Below are positions 25,795-34,290 of a DNA stretch of 64,000 nucleotides, in pieces. This stretch comes from Elusimicrobiota bacterium (GTDB lineage Bacteria; Elusimicrobiota; Elusimicrobia; Elusimicrobiales; UBA9959), in NCBI GenBank assembly GCA_003450815.1, contig DMES01000077.1, positions 62,001-126,000 on the forward strand, read 5' to 3'. The position numbers were made by a program, and so were the translations under genes. Positions within the stretch are counted from its first letter, which is position 1. Each line of letters opens with the position of its first letter. The notes under the pieces were generated by a model. It was given only the letters and a program-made list of their open reading frames with translations, searched no databases and was not told the DNA's origin.

Positions 25795-25859
25795 AAATCC
25801 CTACACAGGCCAAGCAGTTGGCCTGTTCCCTCTTCTTGACGAAGAGGGAGGGATTCAAA
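25794..25859. other. Three-way-junction-like inverted repeat
   Basis: TTTAAATCCCT near 25793-25802 pairs with AGGGATTCAAA near 25849-25859 (one wobble). Between them lie two perfect hairpins: ACAGGCCAA-gcag-TTGGCCTGT (25804-25825) and CCCTCTTC-ttgac-GAAGAGGG (25828-25848). All four strands are adjacent, a compact junction in either RNA strand. Confidence 0.5.
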
Positions 25860-25933
25860 CCCCGCCCGCACTGCACAGCGTTCGGGGCGGATTAGCCGCC
25901 GGCCTTTAAGCGGTGGTCGGCCGGTGCTCTACG
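25840..25933 (-). pseudogene. Degenerate tRNA-Ser-like sequence
   Basis: On the minus strand the 3' part reads GGGGTTTGAATCCC, then CCTCTTC plus a G discriminator, like a class II tRNA-Ser T-arm and acceptor. GTAGAGC at the 5' end pairs with CCTCTTC at five of seven positions. The D-region (GGCCGA, TTAAAGGC) and a long variable arm are recognisable. The anticodon loop has lost about four bases before GCTAA, so it should not decode. It lies upstream of serC, and copy A repeats most of it. Confidence 0.45.
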
Positions 25934-25939
25934 AGGGGA
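25859..25939. repeat. 81-nt direct repeat, copy B (tRNA-Ser-like)
   Basis: This is the exact second copy of 25516-25596, offset by 343 bp. Here it continues into a T-arm and acceptor-like 3' end. After it, a 39-nt insertion carrying the hairpin ACCGC-AAT-GCGGT (25940-25952) separates it from the second shared block (25979-26006). Confidence 0.85.
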
Positions 25940-26006
25940 AACCGCAATGCGGTGTCCCCTCAGCTGTTGGGAAGGGGTGGAGCTAGGCTCCCCTTCGTCG
26001 TTCGCT

Positions 26007-26139
26007 CCGCTATCGATATATTAAAATATATTAACTGAACATTTGCAACCCACCCGTTTTAAGGCTGCCTCAAGGGCAACTGCCGGCCCGCTTATTTTTC
26101 TATAATAGTTGTTATATCCTGTAAATATCAAGGATCAAC
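26007..26139. promoter_or_regulatory. Divergent promoter region of gsk and the serC leader
   Basis: The segment holds the AT-rich near-palindrome ATATATTAAAATATATTA (26016-26033) and a TATAAT at 26101-26106, about 34 bp before the gsk ATG. I see no convincing -35 element for it. The AT-rich segment may serve the leftward transcript that would carry the tRNA-like repeats into serC. Confidence 0.35.
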
Positions 26140-27438
26140 ATGAGATTTCCTGGAAAGAGAAAAAACAAACATTACTTCCCGGTTACCGAGAAGGGGCGGG
26201 AAAGGGCCGATCCCCATTTTTTGCAAACTGAGCCATTTTACCTGGTAGGCATAGACCAGCTGCTGGTAGATATAGAATGCAGCGTTGAGCCGGAATTCCT
26301 TCTCCGTCACCAGCTCCAAAAAGGAGAGTCGCAGATACTGGACGACCTGGCCGCCGAGGCCATATACCAGGAATTAAAAGCGGAAAACAAAATCCTGGGC
26401 GAATACGCGGGGGGCTCGGTGGGCAATACACTGCATAATTACTCGGTTTTATCCGACGAGCGCTCGGTCGCTCTGGGCGCCATTACCAGGAACATAACAG
26501 TGGGCGATTACGCATTCAAATACATACGTAATACCAGCGCAAAAGTGGACCTTTCTTATCTTCAGCCGTCTGAAAACCCGATGGGACGGGCAATGTGCTT
26601 TGTAACCCCCGACGGGGAACGGACCTTCGGCATAAACAAAGGCTGCATGAACGACCTGTCCCCGGAGTTCATTCCCGGCGAGGTCATTGAAAAAGCCTCG
26701 GCCCTCCTTATTTCCGCTTATATTTTACGCGATGAAAAAGATCCCATTTTCAATTCCACGGTGAAGGCTTGTGAAATTGCGCTAACCGCCAAGGTTCCGG
26801 TGGTGATGACGCTTGGGACCAGTTTTTTGATCGAATCTAAAAAGAATTTTTTTCGGGATTTTATAGAAAAATATGTTACCTGTCTTGCGATGAACGATCT
26901 TGAAGCCCTGGCCCTTACCGGTTTAAAGGATCCGCTTTTGGCCGCCGAAAACGCCCTGGAATTAGCCGATTTTGTCCTATTAACCGTGGGGGAACACGGG
27001 CTTTACCTGGCGGGACATGTGGATGAACAATTTGCCAGAAGAACCACCTACAGACTTCGCACCAAATCCATTGCAGACTACAATATGTATGAATTCAGCC
27101 GCCCGATGAGAAAATGTGATTGCGTTAAACCGATCAGGATTTACAGCCATATTAATCCGTTCATGGGCGGCCCGAGGATCATTAAAAACACCAACGGCGC
27201 CGGCGACGGCGCTCTAGCGGCGTTACTGCACGATCTAAGCGCCAGAAAGTATCACCAGGCTAAAGTGCCGAATTCCCCCAAAAACCTGATCAATTCTTTA
27301 ACTTATTCGTCTCTGTCCCAAATTTCAAAGTACGCCAACCGCGTGAGTTTTGAGGTTTTAGCCCAGAATTCACCCCGCCTGATGCGAGCGCTGCCCGAAA
27401 AAGAAGATAACCTTCAGCAAGCATATTGGGACGCCTGA
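26140..27438 (+). CDS. gsk: Inosine-guanosine kinase (PfkB family)
   Basis: Gsk phosphorylates inosine and guanosine to IMP and GMP in purine salvage. The 432-residue protein resembles the enterobacterial enzyme along its whole length: FPGKRKNKHYFPV at the N-terminus, GGSVGNTLHNYSVL, the ribokinase signature NTNGAGDGALAALLHD near residue 350, and SPRLMRALPEKED near the end. Such length-wide similarity to a proteobacterial enzyme is unusual in this context and may reflect transfer or a wide but patchy family. It is monocistronic and followed by a GC-rich hairpin. Confidence 0.92.
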   Translation: MRFPGKRKNKHYFPVTEKGRERADPHFLQTEPFYLVGIDQLLVDIECSVEPEFLLRHQLQKGESQILDDLAAEAIYQELKAENKILGEYAGGSVGNTLHNYSVLSDERSVALGAITRNITVGDYAFKYIRNTSAKVDLSYLQPSENPMGRAMCFVTPDGERTFGINKGCMNDLSPEFIPGEVIEKASALLISAYILRDEKDPIFNSTVKACEIALTAKVPVVMTLGTSFLIESKKNFFRDFIEKYVTCLAMNDLEALALTGLKDPLLAAENALELADFVLLTVGEHGLYLAGHVDEQFARRTTYRLRTKSIADYNMYEFSRPMRKCDCVKPIRIYSHINPFMGGPRIIKNTNGAGDGALAALLHDLSARKYHQAKVPNSPKNLINSLTYSSLSQISKYANRVSFEVLAQNSPRLMRALPEKEDNLQQAYWDA

Positions 27439-27466
27439 CTTCCGGGCAAAAAACCTGGAAAAGGAA

Positions 27467-27504
27467 GGGTCCGCGAGACACCCGTTTATAAGGGCCGCGG
27501 ACCC
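27467..27504 (+). terminator. Hairpin after gsk
   Basis: GGGTCCGCG (27467-27475) pairs perfectly with 27496-27504 over a 20-nt loop. It begins 29 bp after the stop. T-rich sequence begins only about 20 bp later, so strength is uncertain. Confidence 0.5.
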
Positions 27505-27580
27505 AATGATAGTCTAGCAGAAATATTTTATTTGTCAAGGCCCAATATTTGCATAGCCATCAATTCATCGCGTTTCTGAA

Positions 27581-28798
27581 TTAAGGAAGGATTTCAAGGA
27601 ATCTCTCGGCTGAAATCACCCATTGCGTGAAGCCGCTGCGCTTTATTTTTTTACTTATGCCTTTTCTGCCCACAAGCTGAACCGCGAACGGGGTGCCTGT
27701 CTTGTTCTGGAAAGCCGTCAGATTGCCTGAGATTTCGGCATCGTTGAGTTTGCATTCTATCAAGACCAACGGCCTGCCTTTTTCGGCCAGGACAAAATCC
27801 ACCTCCCGCTTTTCCTTGTCCCTTAAATAAAACAGTTCCACATCGGCCTGGCCCAGAGCGCGCCAGAGACTTACGGCTTTATAAAGATGGAGAGCGACCA
27901 GGTTTTCAAACCGGAAAGATTCCTCCGGAACTTCCACCCAGTCGTAAAGATAAATTTTGGCCTCTTTTTTAATAGCTCTGGCTATGGACTTTGAAAAAGG
28001 CCGTATGCTGAACAAATAATAGAACTGGGCCAGTATAAGCAGCCAGTCCTTGACAGTGTCAAAAGCCGCGCCTACATCCTCTCTTAAAGAGTTTATGGAC
28101 AGCGGGCCGCCTATTTTGTCGGGCAGAAGGTTTGAGAGAACCTCCACATTCGATATCTCCCTTATGGCGTAGGCGTTCTTGATATCCTCGCGAATGAGAA
28201 GGGATTTCCTTTCCTGAAACCACATCCTGTAGAACACTTCGCTGCCTTTCGCAAAAGGTTCCGGAAAACCGGACAATTTGAACAGCGATTCATAACTGCC
28301 CCTGGAATCCAGTGTTTGGGGCATGTCAGGAAGCTGTGCTTTGAACGCCTTCCAGTCAGGGGCCCGGCCCAGAAGCTCTCCAATAGTAAGGGGAAACAAC
28401 GGAACCGAAAAATATCTGCCCAGCAGGCTGTCTCCGCCCTTTTTGAATAGGTCCAGCCGACCGCTGCCTGTGACAATAAAGGGGAATTCTCCGCCATAGC
28501 CGTCATAGGCGCCTTTGAGATAATTTTTCCATTTGGAATATTTGTGTATCTCGTCAAAAACCACCGGGAACCTTTTTTTGTGGTCTCTGTTCTCCTTTTC
28601 AAAAAAATACGGGTCTTTTATCAGTTTTTTCTGGTCGGTGATTATATCCCAGTTGAAATATATCCCCTGACCCGCTTCTTTCAGAATCGCTTTGGCCAGG
28701 GTCGTTTTGCCGGCCTGCCTGGGGCCGCTTATAAAAACCATTTTTCCGTATTTCCGAAGTATGTCGTTTACCGCGGAGCGGATGTTCCTTTCTATCAT
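27581..28798 (-). CDS. AAA ATPase with DUF4143 domain
   Basis: About 405 residues. Walker A GPRQAGKTTLAK near residue 28, Walker B-like VVFDEIHKYSKWK near residue 87, then a winged-helix and a C-terminal nuclease-like region with KEKREVDFVLAEKG and LIECKL, the standard layout of the AAA_14/DUF4143 family. These are widespread, patchily distributed ATPases of unclear role, often regarded as mobile or defence-linked. The frame opens at TTG 28813, and I use the ATG at 28798. It stands alone. Confidence 0.85.
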   Translation of the reverse strand: MIERNIRSAVNDILRKYGKMVFISGPRQAGKTTLAKAILKEAGQGIYFNWDIITDQKKLIKDPYFFEKENRDHKKRFPVVFDEIHKYSKWKNYLKGAYDGYGGEFPFIVTGSGRLDLFKKGGDSLLGRYFSVPLFPLTIGELLGRAPDWKAFKAQLPDMPQTLDSRGSYESLFKLSGFPEPFAKGSEVFYRMWFQERKSLLIREDIKNAYAIREISNVEVLSNLLPDKIGGPLSINSLREDVGAAFDTVKDWLLILAQFYYLFSIRPFSKSIARAIKKEAKIYLYDWVEVPEESFRFENLVALHLYKAVSLWRALGQADVELFYLRDKEKREVDFVLAEKGRPLVLIECKLNDAEISGNLTAFQNKTGTPFAVQLVGRKGISKKIKRSGFTQWVISAERFLEILP

Positions 28799-28888
28799 AT
28801 CCAGATTATTCAATAAAAGTCGGAAAAAGTCAAGACTTTATTAGTATTTTATGTAAAAAAGCCGATAGGGAGTGACTGTTGGGGCCGC

Positions 28889-30694
28889 TTAAAGAGAGCC
28901 TGATCGCCCGAAGCGGCGGGCTATCTCGGAGGGGGAGAGATAAAAAAGCGTGGGCCGGCCGTGGGGGCAGTGGAAACTGTCTTTGGCGCTTTTTAAATCT
29001 TCCAGCAGGCGCAGGGCCTCAGGCGGTTTTATATAGTCATGCGCCTTTATCGATTTTTTGCAGGCCATGGTGGCGATAGTGTTCCGTTTTATGTCCTCCG
29101 TGGATTTTGACGGATCACCCAGCACCTCGGAGAGATAGCCGAGAAATTCATTCAGCGCTTCCGGTGTGAAATAAAAAAGCGCCGGGGTCGCGCGCAACAG
29201 CGCCGTGGCCGGCCCGCCCTGCTCTATCTCAAAACCAGCCGTGGCAAGCCAATCTTTCCACTTTAAAACAGTTTCCAGCTGCGAGCGGCTGAGCTCAACG
29301 GAAACCGGTAGGATAAGCGGCTGAACTTTTATGGAGCCTTTTGAAAATTCCTCAAGATATTTCTCAAAAAGCAGCCGCTCCTGCGCCGCATGCTGGTCAA
29401 TCACCAGAAGGCCGCCGGCCGATTCGAAAAGCAGGTAGCTTTTGGCCACCTGTCCGAGATAGGAGATAGGCGGAGCGTACCAGTCTGGCCTGGCTTCGGC
29501 CGCAAACGCCGCCCCGCCAGTAACGGCCCGCGGTTCAAAAAGCGAGTCTGCGGCGCCGGGGGCGGCGTTGCGTTGCGCGCTCCGGCTTTGCCCATACGCG
29601 GGGACGTCCGCCTTTACTCCGGTTTCCGCGGACAAATCCGGCGGACAAAACTTGTTTCGGGCGGCATCGCCCGAAAAACGCACTTCGCCTGTCTGTTTTT
29701 TTAAAAGCTCTGAATAAACAGCGCTGGAAACGGTTTTAAAAATCTCATTGTCGTTTGAAAACTTGACGTCTTTTTTCTGCGGATGGATATTGGCGTCACA
29801 AACAGAGGGGTCAAGATCTATAAAAAGCGCGCAGGCGGGATGTTTGCCGCCCAGCATATGCTCGTAGCCGCGGTAAAGAGCCTGCTTGAGGATTGTTGAA
29901 ACCACCGGCCTTTTGTTGACAAAAAAATGCTGGTTGAAGCGCGTGGCGCTTAGAGCGTCCGGCCTTGAAAAAAGACCGTAAACAGCTATGGCGGGACTGC
30001 CGCTTTCAACGGTTATAAGTCCGCCATAAACGCTTTTGCCGAAAATCACAGCCGCCCTGTTTTTAAGGTTCTCCATCGCGCCGCCGGCTATCACCGGCAG
30101 GGAAAAAATTTCAACGCCGTCCATTTTAAGAGTGAAGGCGGTGTTTAAATTCGCCAGCGCGGCTTCTTCCACCGTCTTCATAAGCTGGCCGCGTTCAGTA
30201 TTGTCGCTTTTAAGGAATTTGGCGCGGGCCGGGATATTAAAAAAAAGCTCTGTCGCTTCCACAATGGTGCCCTTAACCGGGGGGGCGGGCATTTCCTTTG
30301 TAACTTTGCCGCCCTCTCCCACCACGGCGCAGCCGGAATCGGCGCCCTTTTTTGCGCTTGAGATGGATAGTTTTGAAACAGCGAAAATAGAATACAGCGC
30401 CTCGCCGCGGAAACCGAACGTGTCCAGCTTATCCAGATCCTCAAAAGAATTTATCTTGCTGGTGGCGTGACGGCCAAGAGAAAGAAGCAGGTCTTCCTTA
30501 TCCATGCCTTTGCCGTCATCACGAACGCGGATGAGTTTTTTGCCGGCCTTTTCTATTTCTATGTCAATTTTAGCCGCGCCGGCATCAAGGGAGTTTTCAA
30601 TTAATTCCTTAAGCGCCGAGGCGGGCCGCTCTATAACCTCGCCCGCGGCGATTTTGGCCACAACTTCTTCAGGAAGGACTTTAATTTCAGGCAT
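28889..30694 (-). CDS. mutL: DNA mismatch repair protein MutL
   Basis: The 601-residue protein has a GHKL ATPase N-terminus (VIERPASALKELIENSLDAG, DDGKGM, GRHATSKI, TFGFRGEAL), a linker of variable sequence (about 340-400) and a C-terminal dimerisation domain. The endonuclease motif DQHAAQERLLFE near residue 430 fits DQHAx2Ex4E, and CPHGRP near the end is conserved, so this MutL should nick DNA itself, consistent with a MutH-less organism. GAGGAG precedes the ATG. mutS lies 3.6 kb further along the same strand. Confidence 0.96.
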   Translation of the reverse strand: MPEIKVLPEEVVAKIAAGEVIERPASALKELIENSLDAGAAKIDIEIEKAGKKLIRVRDDGKGMDKEDLLLSLGRHATSKINSFEDLDKLDTFGFRGEALYSIFAVSKLSISSAKKGADSGCAVVGEGGKVTKEMPAPPVKGTIVEATELFFNIPARAKFLKSDNTERGQLMKTVEEAALANLNTAFTLKMDGVEIFSLPVIAGGAMENLKNRAAVIFGKSVYGGLITVESGSPAIAVYGLFSRPDALSATRFNQHFFVNKRPVVSTILKQALYRGYEHMLGGKHPACALFIDLDPSVCDANIHPQKKDVKFSNDNEIFKTVSSAVYSELLKKQTGEVRFSGDAARNKFCPPDLSAETGVKADVPAYGQSRSAQRNAAPGAADSLFEPRAVTGGAAFAAEARPDWYAPPISYLGQVAKSYLLFESAGGLLVIDQHAAQERLLFEKYLEEFSKGSIKVQPLILPVSVELSRSQLETVLKWKDWLATAGFEIEQGGPATALLRATPALFYFTPEALNEFLGYLSEVLGDPSKSTEDIKRNTIATMACKKSIKAHDYIKPPEALRLLEDLKSAKDSFHCPHGRPTLFYLSPSEIARRFGRSGSL

Positions 30695-30718
30695 ATCTCC
30701 TCATTTTACAATACTTCA

Positions 30719-31870
30719 CTAAAACGAGGCCTTGGCTATATAGTCTATCGTATAGGAATAATTGTTCAGCGAACCCTCTACCGCCGAGCCGACCACGGCA
30801 AACCCCGCGCTGTTTAAGGCGGCAGCCTTTTCCTGCATGGCGGTTTTAGCCTCGTTTTCAAAAGTGAAAGTTTCAGGAGCCTGGTAGGTTTCAATAGCGG
30901 CCGACGGAACCACGCCGCCCTGCTGATAAATATTTGCCGCTATAAAATCCACACTGAAAGAATAATCGTTGCCCACCGGCCGCACAATATTGCTGAGCGG
31001 GGGAACACCCGCGCTGGAGAATACTGCCAGCCGCGCCTTTGAGGCCTTTAGCGCTTCGCTGTCAAAGGGAAAGACCTCCCGTGAATCGTAGCGGGCCGCG
31101 GAGAATTGCGGGCGCACACCATACTTGTTGGTTTTCACCACATATTCCAGTTCTACGGAGTAATCCCCGTCCGGCCTTTTAACGGCCTTTCCTCTGATAA
31201 CAGGTATTCCCGCCTGTTTGAACAGGGCTGAGAAGCTGTTTATGGCTTTCTGCGCTTCGCTTTCAAAAGTGAACTTGCCGCCTTTATATTGATTGAACTG
31301 CACATCATATTCAGGAGTGGACCTGAGCATGTTTTTCATGACATAATCAACCGCGAAAGCGTTGTCGTTACCGACCTCGTAAAGATAGGAGCTTAAAACT
31401 GCCACCCGGGCGTTCTTGAAGTTGGCGGAGCAGGAGTTCATGGCGTCCTGGGCGTCGGAAACGCGCCAGTATGACGCTCCGTTTTTATAGGTATCTATAA
31501 TTACCGCGGGAGGCAGCTGGGCTCCATTCTTGACGGTGGGCACATAATCTATGATAAAAGTGAAGTTGTAATCGGGGTTTTTCACCACCCGGCCGCCCAG
31601 GGTGGTCAGGCCGGCGGCCTTAAGCGCGGCAATCCGCAAGTCCATGGCCGGCTTGGCCTGGCTGTCAAAGCTGAATTCTTCATCGGTGGTATAATTGGCG
31701 ATGGTAACCCCCGGTGGGACCACAGGGTTGACAGGCGCGGGCTTTGAGGGGCCGGCGGTTTCGGTCCGCTTTATGCCGTTCAAATCCACCTCCTCAAGGT
31801 TTTTTATCTGGGAGAACCCCTGGGCCGTTAACACCAGGAACACCGCGGTTAAAGTTATTATTTTTTTCAT
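30719..31870 (-). CDS. Secreted protein with four tandem ~80-residue repeats
   Basis: A signal peptide (about residues 1-20, ending GFSQ) is followed by four copies of a module: a FxFxSEA-like start, a helix with a central AG, a loop, and a closing strand YSFxxDYI (for example YNFTFIIDY, YSVELEY, YSFSVDFIAA, YSYTIDYIAK). I do not recognise the family. AGGAG five bases before the ATG at 31870 sets the start. It lies 38 bp after the clostripain-like gene on the same strand, so the two are probably co-expressed; it could be a substrate, inhibitor or partner of that protease. That is inference from position. Confidence 0.75.
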   Translation of the reverse strand: MKKIITLTAVFLVLTAQGFSQIKNLEEVDLNGIKRTETAGPSKPAPVNPVVPPGVTIANYTTDEEFSFDSQAKPAMDLRIAALKAAGLTTLGGRVVKNPDYNFTFIIDYVPTVKNGAQLPPAVIIDTYKNGASYWRVSDAQDAMNSCSANFKNARVAVLSSYLYEVGNDNAFAVDYVMKNMLRSTPEYDVQFNQYKGGKFTFESEAQKAINSFSALFKQAGIPVIRGKAVKRPDGDYSVELEYVVKTNKYGVRPQFSAARYDSREVFPFDSEALKASKARLAVFSSAGVPPLSNIVRPVGNDYSFSVDFIAANIYQQGGVVPSAAIETYQAPETFTFENEAKTAMQEKAAALNSAGFAVVGSAVEGSLNNYSYTIDYIAKASF

Positions 31871-31907
31871 TTCCACTCCTAGTAATATTTCATGTCAAAC
31901 TCAGCTC

Positions 31908-33362
31908 TCAAATGCCGCCAGAAACACCATTCTTTACTTCTTTGGGGAAAAGTGCGGGGTAAAGCCAGTTTACAAATTCGGGCCACCTGGTTTCCCGGGC
32001 GAACGGCAAATCCCTGTAAAGCGTCTGAAGATGATTCTCAAACTCCACTAGTGAACCGAAAGGCATGCTGACCGGCGGTACATATATGGAAAGACCATGC
32101 GCGCGGCTGAAATCAAAACCGGTATTCGTTTTGCCGGTATAAACATATTTGTAAACAAGCCCTCCGGCGATGAAATCCATTAGCTCAGCTCCCCGCTGTC
32201 TCGCAAGGAGCTGGGCAGAAGTGTCGCGCGGAGTGTTTGCGGTCACAAGGCTGACGAAATCGTAAAGATCGCCGGATATTGACAATCTTCTGGCCAGAGC
32301 CGGGGAGGAACTGAGTGTGACGCCGAAAATATCAAAACGGGCGGCATTTTTTACCGCGTTTACCGCGGCGGTGTGGTCGTTAAGCGCCAGTTCCGCCTCC
32401 ACCCAGGCATTAAGTTTACCAACAAAAGCGGGAAACCGGGAGGTTATTATAACGGAAGAATGGGCGCCGCTTAATTTAAACTCTTTCACTCTCTGAATAT
32501 ACCCGTCCGAAAGTTCTCCTCCCAGCTTTTCGCCGGGGATATCCGGATTGGAGTTCAAAGAAGCCAGCATGCTGTTGAGGTCATAGCCAACCGACCACAT
32601 CAGCTCGCTTGATCCCACCACAACATCGGCGTAATCCTTGATTTCATAGGCCACTTCAGCCATCTGCATTATGCAGGAGAGCATCACAAAAGCGTCCACA
32701 TGACCGGTTTCCTTCATCAGCAGGCCCAGTTCGGGGATGCTGACATAATTCTTTGTTTCAGCGTCTATAAGTGTGCCACGCCCGTTTTTTTGGGGGTCAA
32801 ATATCCCGTTGCCATGACCATAAATAACAAAGGCGTATCTTCGGGCCGGGTAGTTGGTTTTGGCCCATTTGGTGAACTCCGCCGCTCTGCGCCAATCGCC
32901 GGTATCCACGCCGTTTTCAGTTTTTACAATATCGGGGCCGAAAGGCGCAAGCAACGAGAAATCTATGGGGCGTTCGCCAGCCCGAAACATGGCTTCTATA
33001 AGCTTATCCAGCTCATCTGCGTTGACGGCGTTACCTAAAGCCATCCTGAAAGTTGGAGTGGAGATGGTTCCGTCCGCATATTTAACAGGGAACGAGGCTT
33101 CAACCGCTACATTCACTAATCCTGTGGAGCCTGTCTTCTTCATTTCAAGCAGCTGCCACACCAGCGTATAGCGGAGCTTGTCTTTGGTGGTGGAATAGAG
33201 CATTACTGTCCAGGCCTTGGGCCCGGAGACCCTGGGTATCGCGACGGATGTTTCAGGGACCGCGCGAACGGCGGCGGCGTTCAAGCCGTCAAGGTTAAAG
33301 TCGCCGGCTTTCGCGGAAAAAGGGGAAAGAGACAGCACCGCTAAAAGGAATATTCTTCTCAA
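31908..33362 (-). CDS. Clostripain-like cysteine protease (peptidase C11 family), secreted
   Basis: The 484-residue protein has a signal peptide (residues 1-19, PFSAKA). The catalytic pair is visible as YGHGNG (His) near residue 208 and MLSCIMQM (Cys) near residue 230, followed by VGSSELMWSVGYD. Clostripain-family enzymes cleave after basic residues and can self-process. The start is TTG at 33362 because AGGAGG sits five bases before it and no in-frame ATG is near. A paralogue lies at 56.1 kb. It is downstream-linked to the four-repeat protein. Confidence 0.85.
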   Translation of the reverse strand: MRRIFLLAVLSLSPFSAKAGDFNLDGLNAAAVRAVPETSVAIPRVSGPKAWTVMLYSTTKDKLRYTLVWQLLEMKKTGSTGLVNVAVEASFPVKYADGTISTPTFRMALGNAVNADELDKLIEAMFRAGERPIDFSLLAPFGPDIVKTENGVDTGDWRRAAEFTKWAKTNYPARRYAFVIYGHGNGIFDPQKNGRGTLIDAETKNYVSIPELGLLMKETGHVDAFVMLSCIMQMAEVAYEIKDYADVVVGSSELMWSVGYDLNSMLASLNSNPDIPGEKLGGELSDGYIQRVKEFKLSGAHSSVIITSRFPAFVGKLNAWVEAELALNDHTAAVNAVKNAARFDIFGVTLSSSPALARRLSISGDLYDFVSLVTANTPRDTSAQLLARQRGAELMDFIAGGLVYKYVYTGKTNTGFDFSRAHGLSIYVPPVSMPFGSLVEFENHLQTLYRDLPFARETRWPEFVNWLYPALFPKEVKNGVSGGI

Positions 33363-33436
33363 GGCATCCTCCTGAAATCAAACTTTATACTATTGTAATA
33401 TATCCGGCCCTGAAAACACTTGGGCCTAAAGGGCAA

Positions 33437-34114
33437 TCAATCCGGGGACATAATACCTATTTTTGCAGACTCTTTTTTTCTTCCCGGAGGCAAAGGGCGT
33501 AATCGCCTTCCCGTAACGTCCTCGGCCTGCGTAACGAACTCCGCTGTTCCAATAGGCCTTCCGACTTTAAAGCTTTTCCGCAGTAAATCCGAGGATACCG
33601 GATCCTGTTTTAAAAAATCCCGCCACTCAGCATGGGAAAAATCTATCCTCTCCGCCAAGGGGTCACCTTTAACGACGCCAATATGGAGTCTGGCGCTTGA
33701 CCAAGAGTAACCCCATGCCTCATCGGCCAGGCCAGCACGCACAGGATTCCGCTCGATATACGCCATGGCCGCCACGGCATGCTTTTCATCCATCGGGCAT
33801 GAAAAAAACCGGCCTTGGAAAAGATATCCGCGCACGCCAAGCCTAAAATTAACCTCGCGGGTATACAAGCGGTGCGCCTCCCCTATCGCCCGAGCAAGCG
33901 AGTTCTGACGCTCCGGTATAGCGACAAGGTGGATGTGATTAGTCATAAGGCAATATGCCTTAAACCGTACGCCGTGTATTTCCGCGTTTTGCCTAAGCAG
34001 GCGCAAATATTCAAAACGGTCTCCGTCATCCCGGAAGATATTCATTGAACGAACGCCTCTTTGCGTCACGTGATGCGGACACCCTGGAAGAACAACCCTC
34101 GCTAATCTTGCCAT
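33437..34114 (-). CDS. REP-associated tyrosine transposase (RAYT, Y1/IS200-like)
   Basis: About 225 residues with the family start ARVVLPGCPHHVTQRG, the HUH metal motif in TNHIHLVAI, and the nucleophile tyrosine in AYIERNPVRAG. A C-terminal extension ends KIGIMSPD, which is encoded by the palindromic repeat itself, as is the TGA stop. ATG at 34114 has AAGGAGG. Inverted 25-nt copies of the repeat flank the gene (33439-33463 and 34266-34290). RAYTs are single-copy, domesticated-type transposases that mobilise REP palindromes. Confidence 0.9.
   Translation of the reverse strand: MARLARVVLPGCPHHVTQRGVRSMNIFRDDGDRFEYLRLLRQNAEIHGVRFKAYCLMTNHIHLVAIPERQNSLARAIGEAHRLYTREVNFRLGVRGYLFQGRFFSCPMDEKHAVAAMAYIERNPVRAGLADEAWGYSWSSARLHIGVVKGDPLAERIDFSHAEWRDFLKQDPVSSDLLRKSFKVGRPIGTAEFVTQAEDVTGRRLRPLPPGRKKESAKIGIMSPD
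33439..33463 (+). repeat. REP-like element, left flank of the RAYT gene
   Basis: AATCCGGGGACATAATACCT plus ATTTT, an exact 25-nt inverted copy of 34266-34290. It overlaps the last codons of the RAYT gene. Confidence 0.85.
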
Positions 34115-34129
34115 AAGCCTCCTTTGCAC

Positions 34130-34265
34130 ATTGCAACCGGTTTGCCAAAACCTATAACCGCATTATGTTATAGCAGGCCAACGCGACAACAGTGTGTCAT
34201 GATAAAATGATGGGGTTTTACGATACCAGAAAGGAAAGCAGACCTTGAAAGTGTGATCAACTGGG
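34130..34265. other. Non-coding upstream region of the RAYT gene
   Basis: It contains CTATAAC/GTTATAG (about 34151-34173) as a hairpin, but no gene. It completes the 852-bp unit bounded by the two REP-like copies. Confidence 0.4.
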
Positions 34266-34290
34266 AAAATAGGTATTATGTCCCCGGATT
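34266..34290 (-). repeat. REP-like element, right flank of the RAYT gene
   Basis: Exact inverted copy of 33439-33463. Its outer edge overlaps the stop codon of mutS (TTA at 34289-34291 read on the plus strand). Confidence 0.85.

Noticed and set aside
25794..25859. Integron attC site
   Set aside because: No R'/R'' core (GTTRRRY) and no integrase or cassette gene nearby.
25840..25933. Functional tRNA-Ser gene
   Set aside because: The acceptor stem has mismatches, the anticodon loop is short by about four bases and the D-region is expanded, so it is listed as degenerate.
25516..26006. T-box leader for serC
   Set aside because: No T-box bulge sequence, no specifier stem I and no terminator/antiterminator pair. 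The sequence resembles tRNA itself and not a tRNA-binding leader.
28800..34290. mutL-to-mutS region as a mobile island because of the RAYT gene
   Set aside because: The flanking genes are intact housekeeping genes in normal composition. RAYTs usually do not carry cargo.
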